The position numbers and the translations under genes were made by a program. A DNA stretch of 6,411 nucleotides from Helicobacteraceae bacterium (lineage in GTDB: Bacteria > Campylobacterota > Campylobacteria > Campylobacterales > Sulfurimonadaceae), in assembly GCA_027057185.1 (NCBI GenBank), contig JALUJE010000291.1, forward strand, positions 1-6,411, given 5' to 3'. How positions within the stretch are numbered: the first letter of the stretch is position 1; every line of letters begins with the position of its first letter. Shown piece by piece: positions 1-5,433 of this stretch. The notes below the pieces were generated by a model, which did not search any database, had not been told where the DNA came from, and was given only the letters and a program-made list of their open reading frames with translations.

Positions 1-146
1 TATTTTTATTTAAAGTGAAAGCACACAGTCAAATTTATTCTAATACAAACTGATCGTAGAATCTAATAAGTTCCCAATTTGGTAGAAGTTATTTAGTTAA
101 CATAATATATATTCTCTTAAAACAATAATGCTTCCTCATTAGCTAG
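1..146. other. non-coding leader, nothing recognised
   Basis: No frame stays open for more than about 17 codons and I see no RNA gene. The stretch is strongly AT-rich. A weak TATATT-like hexamer lies at 108-113, but nothing around it supports a promoter. Any gene to the left lies outside the window, so I cannot say whether the operators downstream also serve a divergent gene. Confidence 0.5.
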
Positions 147-160
147 ATTTACATGTAAAT
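147..160. repeat. 14-bp perfect palindrome
   Basis: ATTTACATGTAAAT is identical to its own reverse complement. It ends 6 bp before the first GAAC-N4-GTTC dyad. Its core, TTACATGTAA, is unlike the other four dyads, so it may be a site for a different dimeric regulator. Its centre (153.5) lies 19 bp from that of the first dyad and is out of step with the 31-32 bp array. In so AT-rich a region chance is not excluded. Confidence 0.45.
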
Positions 161-166
161 TTATAT

Positions 167-178
167 GAACGGTTGTTC
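167..178. promoter_or_regulatory. putative TetR operator, copy 1
   Basis: GAACGGTTGTTC is a dyad with GAAC/GTTC arms around 4 bp. Read on the - strand, its flanks match the other copies (AAAGAACAACCGTTCATA), so this copy is inverted relative to copies 2-4. It is the copy farthest from the gene. Assigning it to the adjacent TetR regulator is inference from location and symmetry. Confidence 0.6.
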
Positions 179-197
179 TTTTAGATATTTTTAAAAA

Positions 198-209
198 GAA
201 CAACTGTTC
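198..209. promoter_or_regulatory. putative TetR operator, copy 2
   Basis: GAACAACTGTTC is followed by ATA and has perfect GAAC/GTTC arms. Its centre is 31 bp from copy 1. It also forms the right arm of the long inverted repeat with copy 1. A TTGACA hexamer starts 4 bp after it (213-218), but no -10 box lies at 17 bp from that hexamer. Confidence 0.62.
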
Positions 210-229
210 ATATTGACATAAGAATAAAT

Positions 230-241
230 TAACAACTGTTC
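230..241. promoter_or_regulatory. putative TetR operator, copy 3
   Basis: TAACAACTGTTC is followed by ATA and differs from copy 2 only in the first base. Its centre is 32 bp from copy 2. It lies directly upstream of the candidate -10 box at 245-250, so a bound protein would cover the -35 to -10 spacer region. Confidence 0.6.
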
Positions 242-244
242 ATA

Positions 245-250
245 TATACT
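245..250 (+). promoter_or_regulatory. candidate -10 box for the tetR-nudix operon
   Basis: TATACT lies between operator copies 3 and 4. A start about 7 bp downstream, near 257, would give a 5' leader of about 30 nt before the ATG at 288. No good -35 box sits at 16-18 bp: the TTGACA at 213-218 is 26 bp away. The placement between operators is what a self-repressed promoter would show. TATATA at 243-248 is an overlapping alternative. Confidence 0.45.
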
Positions 251-261
251 TTCAAATATAT

Positions 262-273
262 TAACGATTGTTC
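262..273. promoter_or_regulatory. putative TetR operator, copy 4
   Basis: TAACGATTGTTC is followed by ATA. Its centre is 32 bp from copy 3. It lies between the candidate -10 box and the Shine-Dalgarno sequence, over the expected transcription start, where a bound repressor would block initiation. Confidence 0.58.
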
Positions 274-275
274 AT

Positions 276-281
276 AAGGAG
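276..281 (+). promoter_or_regulatory. Shine-Dalgarno of the TetR gene
   Basis: AAGGAG lies 6 nt before the ATG at 288 but only 3 nt before the in-frame TTG at 285. The spacing selects ATG 288 as the start. Confidence 0.8.
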
Positions 282-287
282 TGCTTG

Positions 288-887
288 ATGTCGGTAAATA
301 GGAGTTCTAAGACTAAAACAGCCATCATAAAATCTGCCATGGAGCTATTCGCAGCACATGGATATAAAGGAACCTCGGTGCGTAAAATAGCCTCTAAAGT
401 AGGTATACGTGAGAGTGCTTTATACAATCATTTCAAGAACAAAGAGGCCATCTTTTTAACAGTATGTGCCGATATTTTTACCACGCCTTTTTCAAAAAAA
501 AATGTTCAAGAAGATGCTAAAAAAGGGAAAAAGTTTCTTGCCAATTTTGTGGTGCAATATAAACTTGTGAGTTTTGATGCCAACAAAGAACGGCTGTTTC
601 GCATTATGATGATAGAATTACTACAAGACAAAACTTTACGAAAAAATTTTTTAAATGAGTTTCACCATCACAATATTGCCCTCCTCTCAGAAGCCTTTTT
701 TGTGATGATGCAGTCAGGTTTGATTCGTTCCTCCGATCCCATGTTTACAGCCAATGAATTTTTGGCACCTCTTTTTTACTATCGTTTACAAATCACCCTG
801 CTTCGTATTGACGCTGAACCAACAACGGCACTCTCGACCCTGTTTGAAAAACATGTTGATTTCTTTTGGGAAAGTGTTGCATTATAA
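288..887 (+). CDS. TetR/AcrR-family transcriptional regulator
   Basis: This 199-residue protein is a typical TetR-family one-component repressor: an N-terminal helix-turn-helix DNA-binding domain followed by an all-helical ligand-binding and dimerisation domain. The N-terminal domain covers about residues 8-55. The signature runs from T29-S-V-R-K-I-A through V-G-I to A-L-Y-N-H-F-K-N-K-E near residue 53, matching the family pattern (Y-x-x-F-x-x-K-E). Residues from about 55 to 199 show no recognisable ligand signature, as usual for this family, so the effector is unknown. ATG 288 is preferred over TTG 285 because AAGGAG lies 6 nt before it. Four GAAC-N4-GTTC-like dyads lie directly upstream, two of them flanking the candidate -10 box, so autorepression is likely. 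The Nudix gene follows after 28 bp with no terminator, suggesting co-transcription and that the Nudix substrate or product might relate to the effector (inference). Confidence 0.92.
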   Translation: MSVNRSSKTKTAIIKSAMELFAAHGYKGTSVRKIASKVGIRESALYNHFKNKEAIFLTVCADIFTTPFSKKNVQEDAKKGKKFLANFVVQYKLVSFDANKERLFRIMMIELLQDKTLRKNFLNEFHHHNIALLSEAFFVMMQSGLIRSSDPMFTANEFLAPLFYYRLQITLLRIDAEPTTALSTLFEKHVDFFWESVAL

Positions 888-915
888 ATATATTAAACAA
901 TATCAAGGAAAAATC

Positions 916-1485
916 ATGCCATCTATTACCGAATTTAGCATAAGTCCCCTGCTTCAATCGCATTATATTACACCGGTACGACTGCATTACAAGCAAAACG
1001 GTATAGCCAAAACATGGGAAGCAGTTCAAAGCTATGACAGTGTCGCTGTACTGCTATATCATACACAGCGAAAGGCATTGGTGCTTGTAAAGCAGTTCCG
1101 TGCGCCGGTTTTTATGAACGACAAAAAATATCTCTATACCTATGAGCTGTGCGCCGGTATTCTTGACAAGGAGTGTTCAATAGAGCAAATTGCAAAAGAG
1201 GAGATCGATGAAGAGTGTGGATATGACGTTCCTCTAAAAAGCATAAAAAAAATTACCTCATTTTTTACCAATGTAGGTGTTTCAGGAACCAAACAACACC
1301 TTTTTTATGCTGCAATTGATGAGAGCATGCATGTTCATAGCGGTGGTGGGATTGAAAACGAAGAAATTACAGTAGAATACCTACCATTGAAAGATGCCAA
1401 AAAATTTATGTATGATGATACCAAGGCAAAAACACCGGGTTTATTGTTCGCATTTGAGTGGTTTTTTCAAAATGTTGTCTCATAA
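916..1485 (+). CDS. Nudix hydrolase, NUDT14-like (nucleoside-diphosphate sugar/ADP-ribose pyrophosphatase)
   Basis: This 189-residue protein is predicted to cleave the pyrophosphate of an NDP-sugar or ADP-ribose with Mg2+, in the cytoplasm. The Nudix box covers G81-Y103. The metal-binding part reads E95-E-I-D-E-E-C-G-Y103, keeping E96, E99 and E100 of REUxEExGU. The usual Arg is E95, and the first Glu of GX5E is C87. From memory, the surrounding text (YELCAG, EECGY, NVGVSGTKQ, GGGIENEEI, YLPL, KTPGLLFAFEWF) parallels human NUDT14, the UDP-glucose/ADP-ribose pyrophosphatase, including the relaxed start of the box. The frame is open upstream to 754, but AAGGA at 905-909, 6 nt before ATG 916, and the overlap of the longer version with the TetR gene favour this start. 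It follows the TetR gene by 28 bp and is probably its operon partner. The substrate is inferred from family resemblance only. Confidence 0.85.
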   Translation: MPSITEFSISPLLQSHYITPVRLHYKQNGIAKTWEAVQSYDSVAVLLYHTQRKALVLVKQFRAPVFMNDKKYLYTYELCAGILDKECSIEQIAKEEIDEECGYDVPLKSIKKITSFFTNVGVSGTKQHLFYAAIDESMHVHSGGGIENEEITVEYLPLKDAKKFMYDDTKAKTPGLLFAFEWFFQNVVS

Positions 1486-1521
1486 TCTCCTTTTTGCCAT
1501 GGTTCTAGCACATTTATATAC

Positions 1522-1527
1522 TATAAT
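1522..1527 (+). promoter_or_regulatory. -10 box for the three-gene signalling operon
   Basis: A perfect TATAAT in a run of TATA-like sequence lies 35 bp before the kinase ATG and 36 bp after the Nudix stop codon. No -35 box sits at the normal distance: a TTGCCA at 1494-1499 is 22 bp away. That fits the weak -35 dependence of Campylobacterota housekeeping promoters. The leader would be about 30 nt. Confidence 0.55.
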
Positions 1528-1562
1528 TTTTTGTACATAACAATATGAGGAAAGTGTTCTAA

Positions 1563-2459
1563 ATGACTTTTTTATTATCTTTAGTCTCTATAGTACTGTT
1601 CATCCTTGTCATAGGTTTCTACATGCGTTTCAACAGAATAAACAAAGAATGTATTGCACTAAAATCGAAGCTCATGCAACTAGAAGAAGAAAATACTAGA
1701 AGTCATGTCGGAAATGAAGAACTTTTTTATCAGTCACGACTGGCACAGATGGGAGAGATGATCAGTATGATCGCACACCAATGGCGCCAACCGCTCAGTG
1801 CCATTTCGCTAACAGCTATTGGACTTGAAACCAAAATTCGATTAAACAAACTGGATTTTTCAACACCAGAAAATATTGCGAAGGCACAAGAATATATCTT
1901 GGGGCGCACGGATCTCATAGCACAATACGTCAATTCTATGACTACAACCATAGATGATTTTCGGATGTTCTACAAAAAAGATCGTCAGAAAGAACTGGTT
2001 GCTGTTGAGGATATTCTTGATCGAACACTCAAAATTATCGGAGTGTCTCTGGAAACTCAGGAAATTGAGATTCAGATTGAATATAACGATTGCCCTAAGG
2101 TATGGCTATTTCCCAACGAAGTGGTGCAGGTATTTTTAAATCTTTTACAAAATGCTCAAGATCAATTTACAGCAAACCGTATTGCTCCAGCTATAATTAC
2201 CATTCACATTCAAGGGGTCAATGACGGTATAGAGATAAAGTTTACCGACAATGCCGGGGGCATTGAAGCATCAACAATCACAAAAATATTTCGCCCCTAC
2301 TTTTCAACCAAAGAGAAACAAAACGGTACCGGTTTGGGACTGTATATGAGCAAAACCATTATCGATGAGCACCATGGGGGTCAATTATCTGTTTCTACTA
2401 CGAGTAATGGCGATGGTGCTTGTTTTACAATATTTTTACCGATGGGATCCAAAGAATAA
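1563..2459 (+). CDS. membrane-anchored sensor histidine kinase (HPK4-like, HQWRQPL type)
   Basis: This 298-residue kinase autophosphorylates on a histidine and passes the phosphate to a receiver domain. One hydrophobic helix (about residues 3-20) anchors it in the inner membrane. A short coiled coil (about 24-60) follows with no periplasmic or PAS sensor domain. The H-box is A71-H72-Q-W-R-Q-P-L, with H72 the phospho-acceptor. The ATPase domain has N-box N193-L-L-Q-N197, G1 D229-N-A-G-G233, the F-box around F243 (FRPYFST) and G2 G255-T-G-L-G-L260, so all catalytic motifs are present. The start keeps the membrane helix. AGGA at 1548-1551 is 11 nt before the ATG, a rather long spacing, but no better start exists upstream. 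The hybrid kinase gene begins 3 bp after the stop codon, which implies translational coupling. With so little outside the membrane, it probably senses through the membrane, a partner protein or a cytoplasmic cue. Confidence 0.93.
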   Translation: MTFLLSLVSIVLFILVIGFYMRFNRINKECIALKSKLMQLEEENTRSHVGNEELFYQSRLAQMGEMISMIAHQWRQPLSAISLTAIGLETKIRLNKLDFSTPENIAKAQEYILGRTDLIAQYVNSMTTTIDDFRMFYKKDRQKELVAVEDILDRTLKIIGVSLETQEIEIQIEYNDCPKVWLFPNEVVQVFLNLLQNAQDQFTANRIAPAIITIHIQGVNDGIEIKFTDNAGGIEASTITKIFRPYFSTKEKQNGTGLGLYMSKTIIDEHHGGQLSVSTTSNGDGACFTIFLPMGSKE

Positions 2460-2462
2460 CTC

Positions 2463-4529
2463 ATGGTCAATATTGAAGAACTACTCCTGTATACATCGGA
2501 GTTAACACTGCTGTACGTAGAGGATGACCCAACCATTCAAGAGCGAAATTGTGAGATCTTTTCAGATTTTTTTCATCAGGTTGATCTTGCCAATAATGGC
2601 AAAGAGGGCTATGCGCGTTATGAACGCTATTATGAACGAACCCATACGTTTTATGATCTAGTCATTACCGATATTCAAATGCCGACTATGGACGGTATTG
2701 CCATGAGTCAGCTCATTCAAAAACGCCATACCCATCAGATGCTGATTGCTTTGTCTGCACATCAAGACGCCCATTACCTGTTTGAACTTATCAATATGGG
2801 GATTACCTACTTCTTACCCAAACCTGCATCAACCGAAGCGCTCTACGACATACTGTTTAAAACCTCTAAAATCGTTTATGATCGAAAAGCGGCCGAAGCG
2901 TATTCGGAAAAATTAATTTTACTCAATAGAAAGCTTGAAGACAACGTTATTGAGCTGGAAAATGCCATCAAAAAAGCCGAGGAAGCCGCAGAGTTTAAAG
3001 ATCGTTTTTTTGCCAATATGAGTCATGAAATACGAACCCCCATGAATGCCATCCTCGGATTAAGCCATATTCTTTTGACCTCGCCACTCAAAGAGAAAGA
3101 ACGCGAAAACGTTGTCAAAATAGAAAATGCAGCCAATGTACTGCTTCAAATTATTAACAACATTCTGGATTTTTCAAAAATTGAAGCCGGAAAACTTTCG
3201 CTTGAATCCACAGAATTTTCACTCGGTTCGGTTATCAGCTACATTGCAACGATTGTCGATATTAAAGCTGCCGATAAAAATATCAATATTGTCTATAATG
3301 TTGATCGTCAGATACCACAACGACTTATCGGTGACCCTACCCGTCTGGGGCAGATACTGCTAAACCTGGTAGATAATGCTGTTAAATTTACTCATGAAGG
3401 AAGCGTCATTTTACATGTAAATCAGCTTGAAAAAGAGGCGGATCGCGGCGTGTTAAAATTTGATATTGTTGATCATGGTATCGGTATAGAAGAAGACAAA
3501 CTTGAGACACTTTTTGACTCTTTTGTTCAAGCAGACAGTAGCACTACACGGGAATATGGTGGCAGTGGACTTGGTTTGAGTATTACAAAATACTTAGTAG
3601 AGATGATGGGTGGAACAATTTCCATACAAAGCCATAAAACTGAAGGCAGCACTTTTTCGGTGGTAATCCCGTTGGCATATGTCCAGAATGCATCGTCACA
3701 CTGCCCTGCTTCAGATACGTCTGATATCTCCGGAGTGATACTGAAAAATAAGACGCTGTTGCTAGTAGAAGACAATGAAGTAAACCGCCATGTCATACTG
3801 GGATTGCTAGAGCACAGTGAAGCAAGAATCTTGGTTGCCACAGACGGCGCAACAGCACTGGAATACGCAGAAACTGAAAAAATTGATTTAATATTAATGG
3901 ATATCAATATACCCGTTATGGATGGATACGAGGTAACCCGCCAGATTCGGGATAACCTTAACACGGTACCTATTATAGGTCTGAGTGCCAATACGATGCG
4001 AAAAGATATTGCCAAAGCTTTAAATGCCGGCATGAATGCTTACCTCCACAAACCCATGGATATTCAACGGTTTTACAGGTTGCTTGCAGAATATATTGAA
4101 GAGAGTCTCTTACGCTATAAGCATGAAAACACGGAGCATTTAGATCTCATATTGGCACATCCTTTTAACACCATTTCAGGACTCGATGTTGCTGATGCTC
4201 TGGAGCGTATGGAGTATAATGTAGCGCTTTATGAACGCGTTGTACACTCCTTTTTTAAAATATTTTCCAATGCTGCTGAAGAACTGCGACATCATATTAT
4301 TCACGAAAAATATGATGATGCCTACCGACTTTGTCATGATATTCAGGGAAGTAGTGGTAATATTGGTGCAAAAGAACTCTATGCGATGGCAACGGAGATG
4401 GAAACCATGATTGAGCAACATCAACGCGATGCGGCACTGCAACAGGTCGCCTGTTTTTCACAAACATTTTTGGCGCTTGAGCATCTGGTCTCAGAATCGT
4501 TGCTGAAACATAATGACAAAGGTATTTAA
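2463..4529 (+). CDS. hybrid histidine kinase, REC-HisKA-HATPase-REC-Hpt
   Basis: This 688-residue protein is a soluble multistep phosphorelay with no membrane segment. Domains in order: receiver 1 (about 14-135; acidic E20-D21-D22, phospho-acceptor D70 in TDIQMPTMDG, S98, K120); a helical linker, probably coiled coil (140-180); HisKA (178-243; H188 in MSHEIRTPMNAILG); HATPase (288-405; N301/N305, D337-H-G-I-G341, G366-G-S-G-L-G-L372); receiver 2 (429-548; E436-D437, D480, S508, K530); and an Hpt domain (about 570-680; H625 in H-D-I-Q-G-S-S-G-N-I-G-A). All phosphotransfer residues are present. In the Hpt motif the usual Lys after the phospho-His (HxxKG) is Gln628. The core resembles BarA/TorS-type tripartite kinases with an extra receiver at the N-terminus, a layout suited to accepting phosphate from the upstream kinase. 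Its ATG lacks a clear Shine-Dalgarno and lies 3 bp after that kinase's stop. It overlaps the next gene by 1 bp. Confidence 0.95.
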   Translation: MVNIEELLLYTSELTLLYVEDDPTIQERNCEIFSDFFHQVDLANNGKEGYARYERYYERTHTFYDLVITDIQMPTMDGIAMSQLIQKRHTHQMLIALSAHQDAHYLFELINMGITYFLPKPASTEALYDILFKTSKIVYDRKAAEAYSEKLILLNRKLEDNVIELENAIKKAEEAAEFKDRFFANMSHEIRTPMNAILGLSHILLTSPLKEKERENVVKIENAANVLLQIINNILDFSKIEAGKLSLESTEFSLGSVISYIATIVDIKAADKNINIVYNVDRQIPQRLIGDPTRLGQILLNLVDNAVKFTHEGSVILHVNQLEKEADRGVLKFDIVDHGIGIEEDKLETLFDSFVQADSSTTREYGGSGLGLSITKYLVEMMGGTISIQSHKTEGSTFSVVIPLAYVQNASSHCPASDTSDISGVILKNKTLLLVEDNEVNRHVILGLLEHSEARILVATDGATALEYAETEKIDLILMDINIPVMDGYEVTRQIRDNLNTVPIIGLSANTMRKDIAKALNAGMNAYLHKPMDIQRFYRLLAEYIEESLLRYKHENTEHLDLILAHPFNTISGLDVADALERMEYNVALYERVVHSFFKIFSNAAEELRHHIIHEKYDDAYRLCHDIQGSSGNIGAKELYAMATEMETMIEQHQRDAALQQVACFSQTFLALEHLVSESLLKHNDKGI

Positions 4530-4891
4530 TGAAAAAAACAATAATTATTGCTGAAGACAATGAACTGAATATTACTATTTTAGATGGTATTTTGAAAGAG
4601 ACGTATGATCTAATTATTGCCCGAAGTGCTGAAGAGGTCTATAAAATACTGCAAACCGAGACACCGGATCTTTTTTTACTCGATATTGTCATGAGCAAGA
4701 TTAGCGGTATTGATTTGTGCAAAACCCTTCGAAATGATGAAAAATTTTCAAAAACTCCAATCGTGTTTATGACTGCGGTTCAAGATAACAAAATATACGA
4801 CTCCGCATTTAAGGTCGGTGCCAGTGCCTTTATTGCCAAACCTTTTAAGTCCTCCGATTTGAAAAATACCCTCTCTCAATTGCTGAAGTAA
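4529..4891 (+). CDS. stand-alone response regulator receiver (CheY-like, no output domain)
   Basis: This 120-residue protein is a single receiver domain and nothing else. The acidic pocket is E9-D10, the phospho-acceptor D52 (FLLDIVM), the switch Thr T82 (FMTA) and the conserved Lys K104 (AKPF). The usual Pro after the D-x-x-M stretch is Ser56 (DIVMSKISG). Its start codon shares one base with the stop of the hybrid kinase (TAATG), and AAAGG at 4518-4522 lies 6 nt before the ATG, so it is translated with that kinase. The obvious phosphate donors are the Hpt domain or either kinase encoded just upstream. With no DNA-binding or enzyme domain it must act by binding a partner, as CheY does, or serve as a phosphate shuttle or sink. 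The partner is unknown. Confidence 0.94.
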   Translation: MKKTIIIAEDNELNITILDGILKETYDLIIARSAEEVYKILQTETPDLFLLDIVMSKISGIDLCKTLRNDEKFSKTPIVFMTAVQDNKIYDSAFKVGASAFIAKPFKSSDLKNTLSQLLK

Positions 4892-4913
4892 CCTGTTACT
4901 CCCCTACTTTTTT
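4887..4913 (+). terminator. weak candidate terminator of the signalling operon
   Basis: AGTAAC (4887-4892) pairs with GTTACT (4895-4900) over the end of the receiver gene, and six T residues lie at 4908-4913. The loop is only 2 nt, or 4 nt with a 5-bp stem. CCCCTAC separates the stem from the T-run, so this is a poor match to an intrinsic terminator. Its place at the operon's end is the main support. Confidence 0.3.
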
Positions 4914-4917
4914 GCAT

Positions 4918-4944
4918 GATTACCAAATGGTACTTTTGGTAATC
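4918..4944. repeat. perfect 10-bp hairpin at the convergent gene ends
   Basis: GATTACCAAA (4918-4927) is exactly complementary to TTTGGTAATC (4935-4944) around a 7-nt loop. The right arm and loop encode the last residues of the GTPase on the - strand, and the stop codon lies in the left arm. No U-tract follows directly on either strand. It could protect a 3' end or assist termination for one or both converging transcripts. Confidence 0.5.
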
Positions 4945-5432
4945 TTGGTAAATAACCGTTCGACATTTTCATCTTCTTTGGCAGAGGTAGCAATAATATC
5001 GACACAATTATGATATTTTCGCTTCAGGGCAGCATGATCAAGTGTTATCGCGCTGGGCAAATCACTTTTATTCAGTGCGACAATAAAAGGGGTATCCGCA
5101 TTAAAATTATAGATATAATCGAGGTGCTGCTGAAGATTGTCTAGCGTCTCTTGCCGGGTCACATCCATGACCACGACAAAAGCATTACACCCTTTGGCAT
5201 AATGCAGCGGTATGTTCTGATTTTTATTTGCGCCTTCAATGTCCCATAACATAAGCGCTACGGCGGCGACATTACCATTGTCATTGAGTATAAGGTTCTT
5301 TTTCATAATATTCACGCCAATCGTAGTTAGATAGGCATCGCTAAATTTATTCTCGACATAGCGAGTTGCCAAACTTGTTTTTCCAACACCGTGATTGCCG
5401 ATAATAAGTATCTTCTTGATATATTTTTTCAT
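4920..5432 (-). CDS. Ras/Rab-like small GTPase
   Basis: This 170-residue protein is close to the size of a bare Ras-superfamily G domain, a cytoplasmic GTP/GDP switch. Motifs: P-loop G12-N-H-G-V-G-K-T-S20; switch I Thr in L-T-T37-I-G; G3 W63-D-I-E-G67; G4 N121-K-S-D124; G5 T149-S-A-K152. The residue after the G3 glycine, equivalent to Ras Gln61, is Ala68 (WDIEGA where Rab proteins have WDTAGQ), so GTP hydrolysis probably depends on another group or a GAP. There is no C-terminal lipidation cysteine. The frame is open upstream to 5504, but that overlaps the OmpA-like gene. ATG 5432, 1 bp after that gene's stop (TAAGATG), with AGG 4 nt and GAGGAG 13 nt upstream, is the likely start. Tight coupling to the OmpA/BON gene suggests the two act together. 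MglA-type polarity GTPases are the nearest bacterial analogy; a specific role is unknown. Confidence 0.88.
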   Translation of the reverse strand: MKKYIKKILIIGNHGVGKTSLATRYVENKFSDAYLTTIGVNIMKKNLILNDNGNVAAVALMLWDIEGANKNQNIPLHYAKGCNAFVVVMDVTRQETLDNLQQHLDYIYNFNADTPFIVALNKSDLPSAITLDHAALKRKYHNCVDIIATSAKEDENVERLFTKITKSTIW

Positions 5433-5433
5433 C

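Larger units (their letters stand above)
163..213. repeat. 20-bp inverted repeat joining operator copies 1 and 2
   Basis: Positions 163-182 pair with 194-213 at 19 of 20 positions around an 11-nt loop. The single mismatch (G171 against T205) would be a G-U wobble in RNA. Each arm contains one whole operator plus its AAAA and ATAT flanks. No U-tract follows on either strand, so I do not read it as an intrinsic terminator. It most likely reflects two operators placed head to head, though a hairpin in a transcript that started farther upstream is possible. Confidence 0.6.

Noticed and set aside
213..218. TTGACA as a -35 box
   Set aside because: The sequence 17 bp downstream (236-241) is CTGTTC, part of an operator and not a -10 box. 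The better -10 at 245-250 is 26 bp away.
167..273. GAAC-N4-GTTC dyads as LexA (SOS) boxes of the Gram-positive type
   Set aside because: The arms match that consensus, but the setting is a TetR gene with no DNA-repair gene in view, the copies are multiple and evenly spaced, and the host looks Gram-negative and probably Campylobacterota, most of which to my knowledge lack LexA. Kept only as an alternative.
285..287. TTG start for the TetR protein
   Set aside because: It lies only 3 nt after AAGGAG, while the ATG at 288 has a normal 6-nt spacing.
754..915. Longer N-terminus of the Nudix protein
   Set aside because: It would overlap the TetR coding sequence in another frame and lacks a ribosome binding site. 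AAGGA precedes ATG 916 at the right distance.
1531..1543. TTGT...ACAA dyad in the kinase leader
   Set aside because: The arms are only 4 bp, expected by chance in AT-rich DNA, and unlike the TetR-type dyads.
3527..4033. 168-codon open frame on the - strand
   Set aside because: It is antisense to the HATPase and second receiver of the hybrid kinase, with no recognisable domain.
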